Of a DNA stretch of 64,000 bases, positions 55,410-64,000 are shown piece after piece (within the stretch, counting starts at the first letter, position 1; the number at the start of each line of letters is the position of its first letter). The stretch is from Paguma larvata (taxonomy: Eukaryota; Chordata; Mammalia; Carnivora; Viverridae): NCBI GenBank assembly GCA_030068075.1, contig CM057826.1, forward strand, positions 70,467,312 to 70,531,311, given 5' to 3'. Below the pieces are notes generated by a model. The model made no database searches. It was not told the origin of the DNA and worked only from the letters and a program-made list of their open reading frames with translations. The translations under genes were made by a program, and so were the position numbers.

Positions 55410-57607
55410 TTAGACTACTTTTATATTGGTTTCTATTTATAATTTAACTCATAATTCTCCTACTTATTTCCAATAAACCATGATTCCATATAATTTCATG
55501 TGACTAGAAATAGATTGAAGAAATATCTGTATGTATGGGTAAACTATATCCCTAAATGATTTTGTTTTGATTCCTATAAGACTCAGTTCTATTATCTTTT
55601 ACAATTAAATTTGTTTCCCTATGTGACATTAACAACGGCATCTAAAATTTATGGTGTCCTTACCTTCGGTCTTCTACAATGAATGCATAAAAAATTTTTA
55701 GTGAGAACAACTGTGTTTTGTTCATTTTTTCTTAGTACTAGTTCTAGGGCTTTTAACAGAAATGTTCCATGGTTTACAGAGACAAAAAAATAGATGGCTG
55801 AGATTTGCACACTGTGCATTAGAGATTAGTAGAGAGAATACATGCTAAAGTAGTCCTTGATAGTCTAGTTAACCCATAACATGTCAATCATTTTTTGTGC
55901 TCTTAAAATTTTTTCACAAGATTATTTATTCACAAATGGTTGACTGTTGTACAGAAAGAGTATTTTTAAAGTTCAGATTCAGTAATGATTTCAACAGATT
56001 AAATTATGGTCTATTTACTTTGAACCCATGAGTAGTAAAATACCTTTCTTGGAAAGTAAACACCAATGTTTAATGGAAGCTAGGACATTAAAAACAGATT
56101 AAAACCAGATTTTTTATTTTTCATATCTTACAAAGCAGTATTTATGATGATTTTTTTGACAAAGTGGTATTTCATAAATACTTTTTAAATAGCATTTTAT
56201 AGGTTTCCAGCAAGCTTCTTGAGAAAATGTTTTAACCTTGTGGCCCTAGAAAAGTTTTCAAGCTTGAAAATGCCTTAGTGTTCTTTCATTTTCCAGGGGA
56301 GAACTTAGCATTTTTTTTTGTAAATTTCAGCTGAATAAAATAAAGAGTTTCTGAAAGATAAGGAAAAATAACCAAAGTAAAATGCATCCGTTATCACCTC
56401 AACCTTGGGGAAGAACTGAAGGATTTCGAGAAACTGAATCCCAAGAATGAGACAGGTCAGGAACATCGTTGATTTTGACAAATCCAGAGCAGTACCCCAA
56501 GAATAGTATTGAATGAGGAAATGAGGGAGTGTGGAGGTAACAAGCCAACATCTAAGAGGAATAAAATGACCAATTCTGGCACTTAGATAAATATTCTTAT
56601 AAAAGGTATGAATTACATAAAATCTCTTCTATGTTGAAAAAATGATTAAAGATCCTATGTAGTAACTTGTATCTTGTAGAGTTGTCATAAAAAGAAAAGA
56701 AAAATGGAACAGATACTGGGATGGAAATCAAGGTACTACAGAACCTCATTTCTATAGTTCCAAAATAGTAAATCTAAGTATATGGCTTCTGTTAAATAAT
56801 TACTAGTGACCTGAAAAATCTTGACTGAATGGACTTCCAAGGGCCTAATTGGCTCCAAAAATGCTGGATAAAATGTTAGACTCCATGATAACAATCTCAC
56901 TTTCTGGCCCAAACCAAGTAACTGAGTTGTACGAGGATAAATAATTGCCATAAATGTTCCTATATATTGAAAAAATTTAAAGATTCCAAAGCCTTTGTCT
57001 TGATGAGTCCCTACAGTTAAAAAGTTCTTTTTTTCTTAAGTTTGAAAAACAGCCACGGTACTTAAAATATAGGCTGGAGTGATGACCTCATGAGACTTTG
57101 TAATTTCAATTTTTTACCAAATCTCTTCAAAAGTGCCTTGATTATTAAAGCACTTTTATTATTAAAAATGATTTGAAAACCTCCCACTTGGTTTTGGTTT
57201 CATAGTAAACCAGTGAGACATAAAAAGTATTTGTAAGGGGTTTTAAATAAATAATCGAGTGGTTTAACAATATTACATAGAAAGCTAGACGCCAAAAATA
57301 AAAGTGCAACAACACTAAAAATTATCTAGTAAAAATGTCCACTAAGCTTCCCCATGTGCATGATAGTTTATTTTATAAAGTGATTTTTACCCCCTAATTC
57401 TTGAAAACTCTAGGTTATCGTTGATCCGTGATTCTTTTAAAACAGTATTACATATTTATATAAAGAATACAAATGCTCATTTTCCCATTTCTAATAGAAG
57501 ACTAAAGTATTTAATCTTACCGTTTTATTCTACTGTAGCAAGCTACAAAGTTTCCTAATTGTTCTTATTCACAATTATATCTGGTATGCTAAATAGAAAC
57601 ATTAGAT
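55410..57607. other. Long unassigned AT-rich stretch
   Basis: About 2.2 kb without a recognisable gene, RNA or repeat. 56380-56560 is less AT-rich. The short open frames have no domain or codon pattern. Confidence 0.5.
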
Positions 57608-57925
57608 TAGAGATCCTCAAATTATAGCCTGAGGGCCAAACCCAGTTGTGCTTTGTTTCTGTAAGTAAAGTTTTATTGAACAGAGTAATACCTTTTTCTT
57701 TTCTTTTCTTTTCTTTTCTTTTCTTTTCTTTTCTTTTCTTTTCTTTTCTTTTCTTTTCTTTTCTTTTCTTTTCTTTTCTTTTCTTTCTCTTCTTTCTTTT
57801 TAAACCATACTCCATAGCTGCTTCCCCCCTACCAGAGTTACATACCTATACAGGGACTATATGGCCCATGAAGGTGTAAAATATATAATATCTGGCCCTT
57901 TACAGAGAAGTTTGCTGATTTTTGG
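57608..57925 (-). mobile_element. TIR DNA transposon, hAT-like, split by a pentanucleotide array
   Basis: Plus strand shows GATTAGAGATCCTCAAATTATAG, CCTGAGGGCCAAACCCAG, AGTAAAGTTTTATTGAACA at left, and ACTATATGGCCCATGAAGG, TATCTGGCCCTTTACAGAGAAG, TTTGCTGATTTTTG at right. This is the complement of the family seen at 54930-55260. The TTTTC array occupies the interior where the element usually has unique sequence. Confidence 0.7.
57692..57790. repeat. (TTTTC)n pentanucleotide array
   Basis: About 19-20 near-perfect TTTTC units (AAAAG on the other strand), ending in a few degenerate TTCTTTC units. Long open frames on both strands (K/E/R-rich or F/L/S-rich) are artefacts of this array. Confidence 0.98.
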
Positions 57926-58911
57926 CTGTTCCTAATCATGATCAAAGCTTTTCCTAAACAAATATGCCTAGTAGTTCAAATGTGGATACCTGGAAAACAA
58001 ATAGAAACAAAAAAGACATTTAAACAAAACTTTTTGTTTTTCATGTGAGGTTCAAAGATTGCCTAACCCAGGAGAACATTTTGTAGCACCTTCATGATAT
58101 TAACAAACTGCTGTCTTAGGTACAATAAGCAGCTGATTTATTGAAAGTGACTTGTATAGTCAATACCTGGAATGAAACAGCTAGTTTCATCTTGTCCAAT
58201 TTTTACATTACTCTTCATTTTCCCTGAGAACTACATAGCTGAGACACTTTCAGTGAGGCACTTCCTGTAAAATGATCAGTTGTATCTGTCACCAGGAAGA
58301 AATGCATTTTCCGTGCTTTACTACAGCCATCTGCATCCTTCATTTTCTTTTAATTCAGTCACTGGAGCCCTAATGATCGCAGTCATTTCAGGAGATGCCA
58401 TCAATTACAGCACGGAGCTCATTCAGAAGTGAAAGATGAGTTCCATTCTCTGTTACTTAGAGGTCAGTGATCATTCCCCAACCTCTTCCCAGGGAACAAA
58501 TAGTACAGTAACTTTCATAGGCTCCCTTCATTTTTCTCAAGTCTGCTGCTTTATGACTTTTTGTAGACCTTGGTTATAATAACTTCATATGTTTGACTCT
58601 GGCAGCCTTAGGATGAGCCTGACCCAATCATTTTCTTGCATCGATCATCATAAATTCAATCATACATAATTCTGACTTCCATAAGAGATTCTTAAAAGAT
58701 AGGTATTATTAAGATGGCATTTAAAAAAAATACTAAAACAAATACAGTTGTTAAAATTCATATCAAAAGGATTTCAAAATAGTAATCATTTTATTTGCAA
58801 ACTTTCTATTATTTTCCATAAGTATAATCATATTGAAAGATGCAGCACAGAATATATATTTATGCAAGAATTAGCACAGTATTTGATATACTACTTTTAA
58901 ATGCCCTTTCC
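57926..58911. other. Repeat-poor stretch
   Basis: No transposon recognised across almost 1 kb. 58100-58650 is listed as a candidate conserved non-coding element. Confidence 0.5.
58100..58650. other. Candidate conserved non-coding element (inference)
   Basis: Repeat-free and not AT-simple. It has clustered developmental-type motif cores (CCTAATGATCGCAG, GCCATCAATTACAGC, GGTCAGTGATCATTCC, CAGCTGATTTATTG). Of the three candidates in the window this has the most complex sequence. Neither conservation nor activity can be judged from the sequence alone. Confidence 0.3.
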
Positions 58912-59153
58912 AAAGCTATTTTAAATGTTTTTTTTTAAAGTTTATTTTTTATTTATTTTGGAAGAGATAGAGAGCAGTGGGGAAGGGGCAGAGATAAAGA
59001 GAGAGAGGGAGAATCCCAAGCAGGCTCTGCACTGTCAGCACAGAGCCCGATGCAGGGCTTGAACTCATGGACCTTGAGATCATGCCCTGAACTGAAACCA
59101 AGAGCCACACACTTTACCGACTGAGCCACCCAGGCACCCCTAAAACTATTTTA
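58912..59153 (-). mobile_element. SINEC_Fc, old type
   Basis: Body 58924-59141 in reverse. Target duplication AAAGCTATTTTA / AAAACTATTTTA at 58912-58923 and 59142-59153, one mismatch in 12. Confidence 0.96.
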
Positions 59154-59219
59154 ATAATTTGGATTACAATTCAATATTCAATATTCTGTTTGATAACAAA
59201 ACGATGGATGGTTAATTCA

Positions 59220-59650
59220 TCCACATAAAAGCCTGCACACAAATGTTTATACCAATTTTATATATAAACACTAAAAAGTTTTATAGCAATCAAGATATTT
59301 ATCAATAGGTAAATGGAAAAAATATAATACATCTATGCAAAGAATATTATTCAACAATTTTTTAAAATGAGTAATTAAGCTATGAAAAGACATGGAGAAA
59401 TCTTAAATGGATGTTTCTATGTGAAAGAGTAGGTGAGAAAAGGCTACGTAACATATTATTTCAATTATACGACGTTCTGGGGAAGGCAGAACTAAGGAGA
59501 GGGTAAAACAAGCACTAGTTGCCAAGGGATCAAGAAGAGGGATAGATGCAGATATAGAATAGGGATAGATGACTGCATAGGTGAAGCACAGGGGAGATTT
59601 TGGGTTGTGAAATTATTCTAGGTGACACTGCTTTGGTGAATTTTTCTATT
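59220..59650 (+). mobile_element. L1 3' UTR fragment
   Basis: GATATTTATCAATAGGTAAATGG, AAAGAATATTATTCAACAATT, GCTATGAAAAGACATGGAG and TTATACGACGTTCTGGGG are the ordered blocks of an old L1 3' UTR. It stops where the next L1 begins. Confidence 0.7.
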
Positions 59651-59654
59651 TCTA

Positions 59655-61025
59655 ATAAAGAAAAGGTAGTAAGTGGAACTGAAATACATTCATGTGCAAA
59701 AAAATGAATCTAGACATAGACCTTACATCCTTCACAAAAATTAACCCAAAATGGATCAGAGGCATACAAGTAAAACACAAAACTATAAAACTCTTAGAAG
59801 ATAACATGGGAGAAAACCTAGATAACCTTGGGTCTGATGACTTAGAGGCAACACCAAAGGTGTAATCTATGTAAGAAATAATATATGAGCTAGACTTCAT
59901 TAAAATTAAAAACTACAGCTTTGCGAAAAACACTGTCAAAAGCATGAGAAGACAACCTATAGAGTGGGAGACAATATTTGCAGAGGACATATATGATAAA
60001 GGACTGTTATTCAAAAAGACAAAGAACTCTTAGAACTCAACAATAAGAAAGTGAACAATCCAATTAAAAAAAGAGGCCAATATCTTAATAGACACTTCCC
60101 TTAAAGAAGACATACAGATGACAAATAAGAATACGAGAAGATGCTCACATCATATGTCACTGGGGAAATGCACATTAAAACAACAACGACATGCCACTAC
60201 ATGCTATTAGAATGGCCAAAATACAGAACAATGACGACACTAAGTGCTGGTGAAGATGTGGAACAGTAGGAATTCCCACTCATTGCTGGTAGGAATGTGA
60301 AATGTTACAGCACTTTGGAGGAAATATTGGAAGTTTCTTATAAAACTAAACATACTCTGGGGTGCCTGGGTGGCTCAGTTGGTTAAGCGGCCAACTTCGG
60401 CTCAGGTCATGATCTCACAGTTGATGAGTTTAAGCCCTGTGTTGGGCTCTGTGCTGACAGCTCAGAGTCTGGAGCCTGTTTCAGACTCTGTGTCTCCCTC
60501 TCTCTCTACCCCTCCCCTGCTCATGTTCTGTGTTTCTCTCAAAAAACAATAAACATTAAAAAAAAAACAACTAAACATACTCTTACCAAATGATGCAGCA
60601 ATCACACTCCTTGGTATTTTCCCAAAGAGTTGAAAACATGTGCATAAAAAAAACCCGCACATATGTTTACAGCAGCTTTATTCATAACTGCCAAAAGTTG
60701 GAAGCAAGTATGATTAGGTGGAGCAAAGAGGAGTTTTAGGTCAGTGACAATACTCTGTATGATACTATAATGATGGATACATGTCATTATATGTGTGTTC
60801 AAACCCACAGAATGAACAACACCAAGAGTGAAACCATGTAAACTTTGGACTTTGGGCGATTATTGTTTATCAGTATAGGTTCTTCGGTTGTGACAAACGC
60901 ACCGCTCTGGTTGGGGAAGATGACAATGTGTGAGGCTGTGCACATGTGATGGCAGGGGCTGTAGGAGAAATCTCTGTATCTTCCCTTCAATTTTGTTGTG
61001 AACCTTAAACTAGTCTAAAAAGAAA
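59655..61025 (+). mobile_element. L1 ORF2 C-terminal region and complete 3' UTR end
   Basis: 59700-60330: ORF2 end (AGACATAGACCTTACATCCTTC, ATGGGAGAAAACCTAGATAACC, GCTAGACTTCATTAAAATTAAA, AGGCCAATATCTTAATAGACAC, GTGCTGGTGAAGATGTGGAAC). After the SINE, 60584-60710 continues (TGCAGCAATCACACTCCTTGG). Near 60700 the copy jumps to a distal 3' UTR block (AGGTCAGTGACAATACTCTGTATG), so about 350 bp is missing. It then runs to the tail (CTTCCCTTCAATTTTGTTGTG). The frame is broken, with an internal stop after GAGGCAACACCAAAGGTGTAA. Confidence 0.8.
60344..60583 (+). mobile_element. SINEC_Fc, young type
   Basis: Body 60359-60568, head GGGTGCCTGGGTGGCTCAG. Perfect 15-bp target duplication AACTAAACATACTCT at 60344-60358 and 60569-60583, in L1 ORF2 sequence. 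Confidence 0.98.
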
Positions 61026-61280
61026 GTCCTAGAAAAGTACCACCTTACTCGTTATAATATAAGATTTGTCTTCTAGAATTATACACTTAATAGACTGGCT
61101 TTCATTTCATTTGAGGGACATTACTTGATTGAGGCTTCAATTAAATGTTGGCATTCAATAACAAAACACTATTCTACGTCGTGTTAAAAATAAAGATGAA
61201 ATATTAAATTTAGAAATACCTCATATCTCCTTTAGAAAGAGAATTTGGATTCTTGAATAGATGCAAATAGTTCATTTTCT

Positions 61281-61411
61281 AAAATATAGAAGGGGCGCCT
61301 GGGTGGCTCAGTCAGTTAGGCATCCAACTCTTAATTTTGGTTTAGGTCATGATCTCATGGTACATGGGATTCTCTTTCTCTTTCTTTCTCTGCCATTCCC
61401 CGACTGTGCTG

Positions 61412-61442
<31 letters not shown>

Positions 61443-61475
61443 TTCAAAATAAATAAACATTAAAAAATATATAGG
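61281..61475 (+). mobile_element. SINEC_Fc, old type, internally deleted
   Basis: Head AGGGGCGCCTGGGTGGCTCAG at 61291 is intact, but the central part between GGTACATGG and GATTCTC lacks about 60 nt. Short flanking duplication AAAATATAGA / AAAATATATAG near 61281 and 61464. Confidence 0.93.
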
Positions 61476-63044
61476 TGAAAAAATTAAGGTAAAGTATCGT
61501 AAAATCAACCATAGAATGTTGAGTACATTGTGGTATATTGCTAAATCAGTTAAATTAATGACTTGGTAATGATTAAAGATTTTAAGATACTTATGAAGAA
61601 AAAGAATCCATAAGTTAATAAACATAATTTTCATCTGACTTAATGAAATTTGTAAAAAAAATAATCATTTTATAAATTTGCCTTGGTTTGTTTTTAACTA
61701 ATCTCTTCATATTCTTCTAACTCTTCCAGTGATTTCAAAATTAATATAAGCTTTAAAAAGATGAATCACAACATATCTCTAAAACATAACTGATGTCTAT
61801 ATAAATTTTCATAAATCCTCACTGATTAAAGAATAATTCTAGAAAATCAAACACCATACCCTCACAACAGAATAGCAGATCTTTATTAGTATTAAATTCC
61901 CCCAAATTACAGAAAGCCTATTTTCCTTAAAAAAAAAAAACAATAAGGAGCTTTAATCACATTTTTAACTTAATTATTGTTACTAATATCATCCTTCCTC
62001 ACTTTTAGCTACAAATGGTATATAAATGGCTTACATTTTAGAAGAGAAAAATATAACCCTTGGCTATATGAATTCGTTCTCCCTGAATTTTCTTACATTC
62101 ACCATCAGCGGTAATTTTTCACAATCTTTTAGATTAATAATTTATTTGGTATCATTAGTTAATAATTTAGTGTAAAATTTCCTACATTCTATAGAAATAT
62201 ATAGGGATAATAAGAACTATAAAAATAGTGACTGTGTCTTAGGATTGGGTTAAAAAAAAAAGTAACAAATTTTATTTTCGGTTCAGACGATGAGTCCCCA
62301 GATACTCAGCTATTTCCAGAGTGATTGCTAGAAAAGAAACAAATTGGGTTAGAACTCCAGCTGACTAAGTACTATATTCAGCATTTACACAATACAGGCT
62401 ACATTCATAATAAATGGCTTTAATTTAAATGTGATTTCCAACAAGAATAATCTCACTACTCTGGCCATATATATGTTAGTTCCTTAGGATAATAATTACT
62501 TCTAAGAATTAAAAACTTTGAAACTGCTGGCATAAACTTTATTTCCAGCACAACACGAGATAAAGCATTTAAATTCAGCAAAGTCAGAGGTATATATAAG
62601 ATTATCACTCTCTCATTTTCTCTTCCTCACTACCCCCCCCCCCACCCTGTTCAAGTTAACCATTGGTTAACATGAAGGATGGGAAACAAAATTATTTATT
62701 TGGTGACATATATATATTCTCATTAACTCTTTCAAAATTACTAATTGTCAACTAGAACATAGAAAATATAAAGGTGTCTAACTACTATATCCTTCCGTCA
62801 GGGAGATGATGGTCCAAAAGGGAAGATAATGATACTTATAAACAAGTCCTACATGAGACATAAAGTGATCTAAGTCCCAAGAAGAGTAGATATATTCATA
62901 AAAGGGATGATTCAGAAGACTAAGAGAGTTCATCTAGCTGATAAGATTAGAGAAGGCCGCACTGAACAAATGATGCTTCAATTAGTTTTCTCAGGTTTGT
63001 TAAGTTAATTAAACTAATAAGCCATTGGAATGGGGCAGTCCTGA
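61476..63044. other. Unassigned AT-rich stretch
   Basis: No gene, RNA or named repeat recognised. It includes an 11-C run at 62633-62643. Confidence 0.5.
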
Positions 63045-63325
63045 TCCTGTGATGGCCTATGGAAGGAAACCAAAACCTAACTGTATGTAAAGGTTTCAAG
63101 GTTACAAAATTGAAACTTAAGGATGGTCAATCACAAACAGCCCACTAGGCTATAAGCTACAGTAAATCAATGATTTCTTTGCTTTGCTTCTACCTTTTAT
63201 CTCTGTCCTATCTCTATCTCCTGTTGGTGGAACATCCTAACCACTTCTGGTTTGGTGCTTCTTGATTCAAATTAATTTCTATTCAAATAAACTCTTAATT
63301 TTTTTAATGCCTCAGTTAACCTTTA
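63045..63325 (+). mobile_element. Possible LTR 3' half
   Basis: Order of a retroviral LTR end: a GGTTTGGTGCTTCTTGATTC block, then TTCTATTCAAATAAACTCTTAA with AATAAA at about 63286. Upstream sequence (GGAAGGAAACCAAAACC, TGGTCAATCACAAACAGCCC) fits a U3. No viral genes adjoin. Family and left boundary uncertain. Confidence 0.4.
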
Positions 63326-63345
63326 ATAGTTTAGATAGGATTTAC

Positions 63346-63820
63346 AAGAAAATTCTGAGGGCATCTGGGTGGCTCAGTCAGTTGAGTGGCCAACTCTTGA
63401 TTTTGGCTCAGATCATGATCCCAGAGTAGTGAGATCAATTCCTGTGTTGGGCTTCATGCTGAGTGTGCAGGTTGCTTGGGATTCTCTCTCTTCCTCTGCT
63501 CCTCTCCTCCACTCACACACTCTCTCTCTGCCTCTCTCTAAAAGAAAAAAATAGGGGCGCCTGGGTGGCTCAGTTCGTTGGGCAGCCAACTTCGGCTCAG
63601 GTCATGATCTCGCGGTCTGTGAGTTCGAGCCCCGCGTCGGGCTCTGTGCTGATGGCTCAGAGCCTGGAGCCTGCTTTGGATTCTGTGTCTCCCTCTCTCT
63701 GTGCCCTTTCCCTGCTCATTCTCTGTCTCTATGTCTCTCAAAAATAAATAAATGTTAAAAAAATTAAAAATAAATAAATAAATAAAAGAAAAAAATAAAG
63801 GAAAAAAAAGAAAATTCTGA
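63346..63820 (+). mobile_element. SINEC_Fc, old type, interrupted in its tail by a young SINE
   Basis: Outer element body 63359-63553, head GGGCATCTGGGTGGCTCAG, old-type CAACTCTTGATTTTGG. Its A-rich tail resumes after the inner SINE. The outer target duplication AAGAAAATTCTGA is perfect at 63346-63358 and 63808-63820 and encloses both elements. Confidence 0.97.
63540..63797 (+). mobile_element. SINEC_Fc, young type, nested
   Basis: Body 63554-63783, near consensus with CpGs kept (CTCGCGGTC, GAGTTCGAGCCCCGCGTCGG). Perfect 14-bp target duplication AAAAGAAAAAAATA at 63540-63553 and 63784-63797, lying within the tail of the outer SINE. This copy preserves the best tRNA-like A-box (TGGCTCAGTTCG) and B-box (GAGTTCGAGCC) in the window. 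Confidence 0.98.
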
Positions 63821-64000
63821 AGAAGAAGGAAATTCTAGACAATGATTTCTACCTGAGCATAGAAATACGGCAGGTACTTTGGGGCACATATGGGAAAAAG
63901 AAAATAATTTGGAGTATACAGAAAATATACATAATAATATATAGATAATATATAAAAATAAATAATGTATAAAATAATTTGGAGTATATAGAAAATAATG
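63821..64000. other. Window edge, unassigned
   Basis: AT-rich, with a repeated AATAATTTGGAGTATA...AGAAAATA segment (63904 and 63976). Nothing else recognised. Confidence 0.5.

Noticed and set aside
57555..57879. Lys/Glu-rich or Phe/Leu-rich open frames
   Set aside because: They are translations of the TTTTC/AAAAG pentanucleotide array.
63554..63640. tRNA-like A and B boxes in the SINE heads
   Set aside because: These belong to SINE promoters. The cloverleaf and anticodon arm are not those of a functional tRNA gene.

Overview
The window is mammalian, almost certainly from a cat-family (feliform) carnivore. The main evidence is 31 full or partial copies of the tRNA-derived feliform SINE (SINEC_Fc type): a tRNA-like head with GGGCGCCTGGGTGGCTCAG, a CT-rich 3' body and an AATAAA/poly(A) tail. 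This is not the canine version of the element. The sequence is AT-rich and CpG-poor. It holds many degenerate L1, HAL1, L2 and MIR copies, two Tigger-type and two TIR-bearing (hAT-like) DNA transposons, a few LTRs, and numerous CA/GT/CT microsatellites.

I find no supportable protein-coding gene or exon. Every open frame is short (128 codons or fewer). Those I could place are SINE read-through, degenerate L1/HAL1 or LTR sequence, simple repeats, or AT-rich sequence without recognisable domains. The window therefore reads as a gene desert or the interior of a very large intron. Functional content, if any, would be non-coding. Three repeat-poor stretches (about 40950-41170, 49295-49760 and 58100-58650) are the best candidates for conserved non-coding elements, but that is inference only.

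Layout. 1-4080: mostly unassigned, with a GT/GA microsatellite, an L2 tail and an unexplained pair of about 100-bp direct repeats. 4080-11180: a HAL1 copy with a SINE cluster, a MIR, a Tigger element with transposase remnants, and stacked L1 3' ends. 11380-13070: two L2 copies. 13600-21300: an antisense L1, a putative LTR, an L1 ORF1 remnant, then a retroposition cluster holding two SINEs and a 3'-truncated, tailless 7SL RNA pseudogene. 22360-33640: old L2/L1 pieces, an ERVL-like LTR, a U6 pseudogene and an antisense L2. 33955-38100: a Tigger/MER2-like element, then one long L1 copy (34440-38096) interrupted by two SINEs, an old unclassified repeat and a 376-bp solo gammaretrovirus-like LTR with an exact 4-bp target duplication. 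38100-45900: SINEs, a second U6 pseudogene with perfect target duplications inserted in an L1/HAL1 5' region, an old LTR-like repeat, a perfect 16-bp-arm hairpin and a felid L1 3' tip. 46150-54520: L1 ORF2 pieces, seven full-length SINEs, a partial SINE and old LTRs. 54930-64000: two TIR elements, one split by a TTTTC pentanucleotide array, stacked L1 3' ends, SINEs, and a SINE nested in the tail of another SINE at the right edge.

The main readable story is insertion history. Target-site duplications, nesting order and SINE diagnostic positions give a relative chronology: L2/MIR, then HAL1/old L1 and Tigger, then old-type SINEs and the LTR, then young-type SINEs and RNA pseudogenes. No novel gene system is visible.
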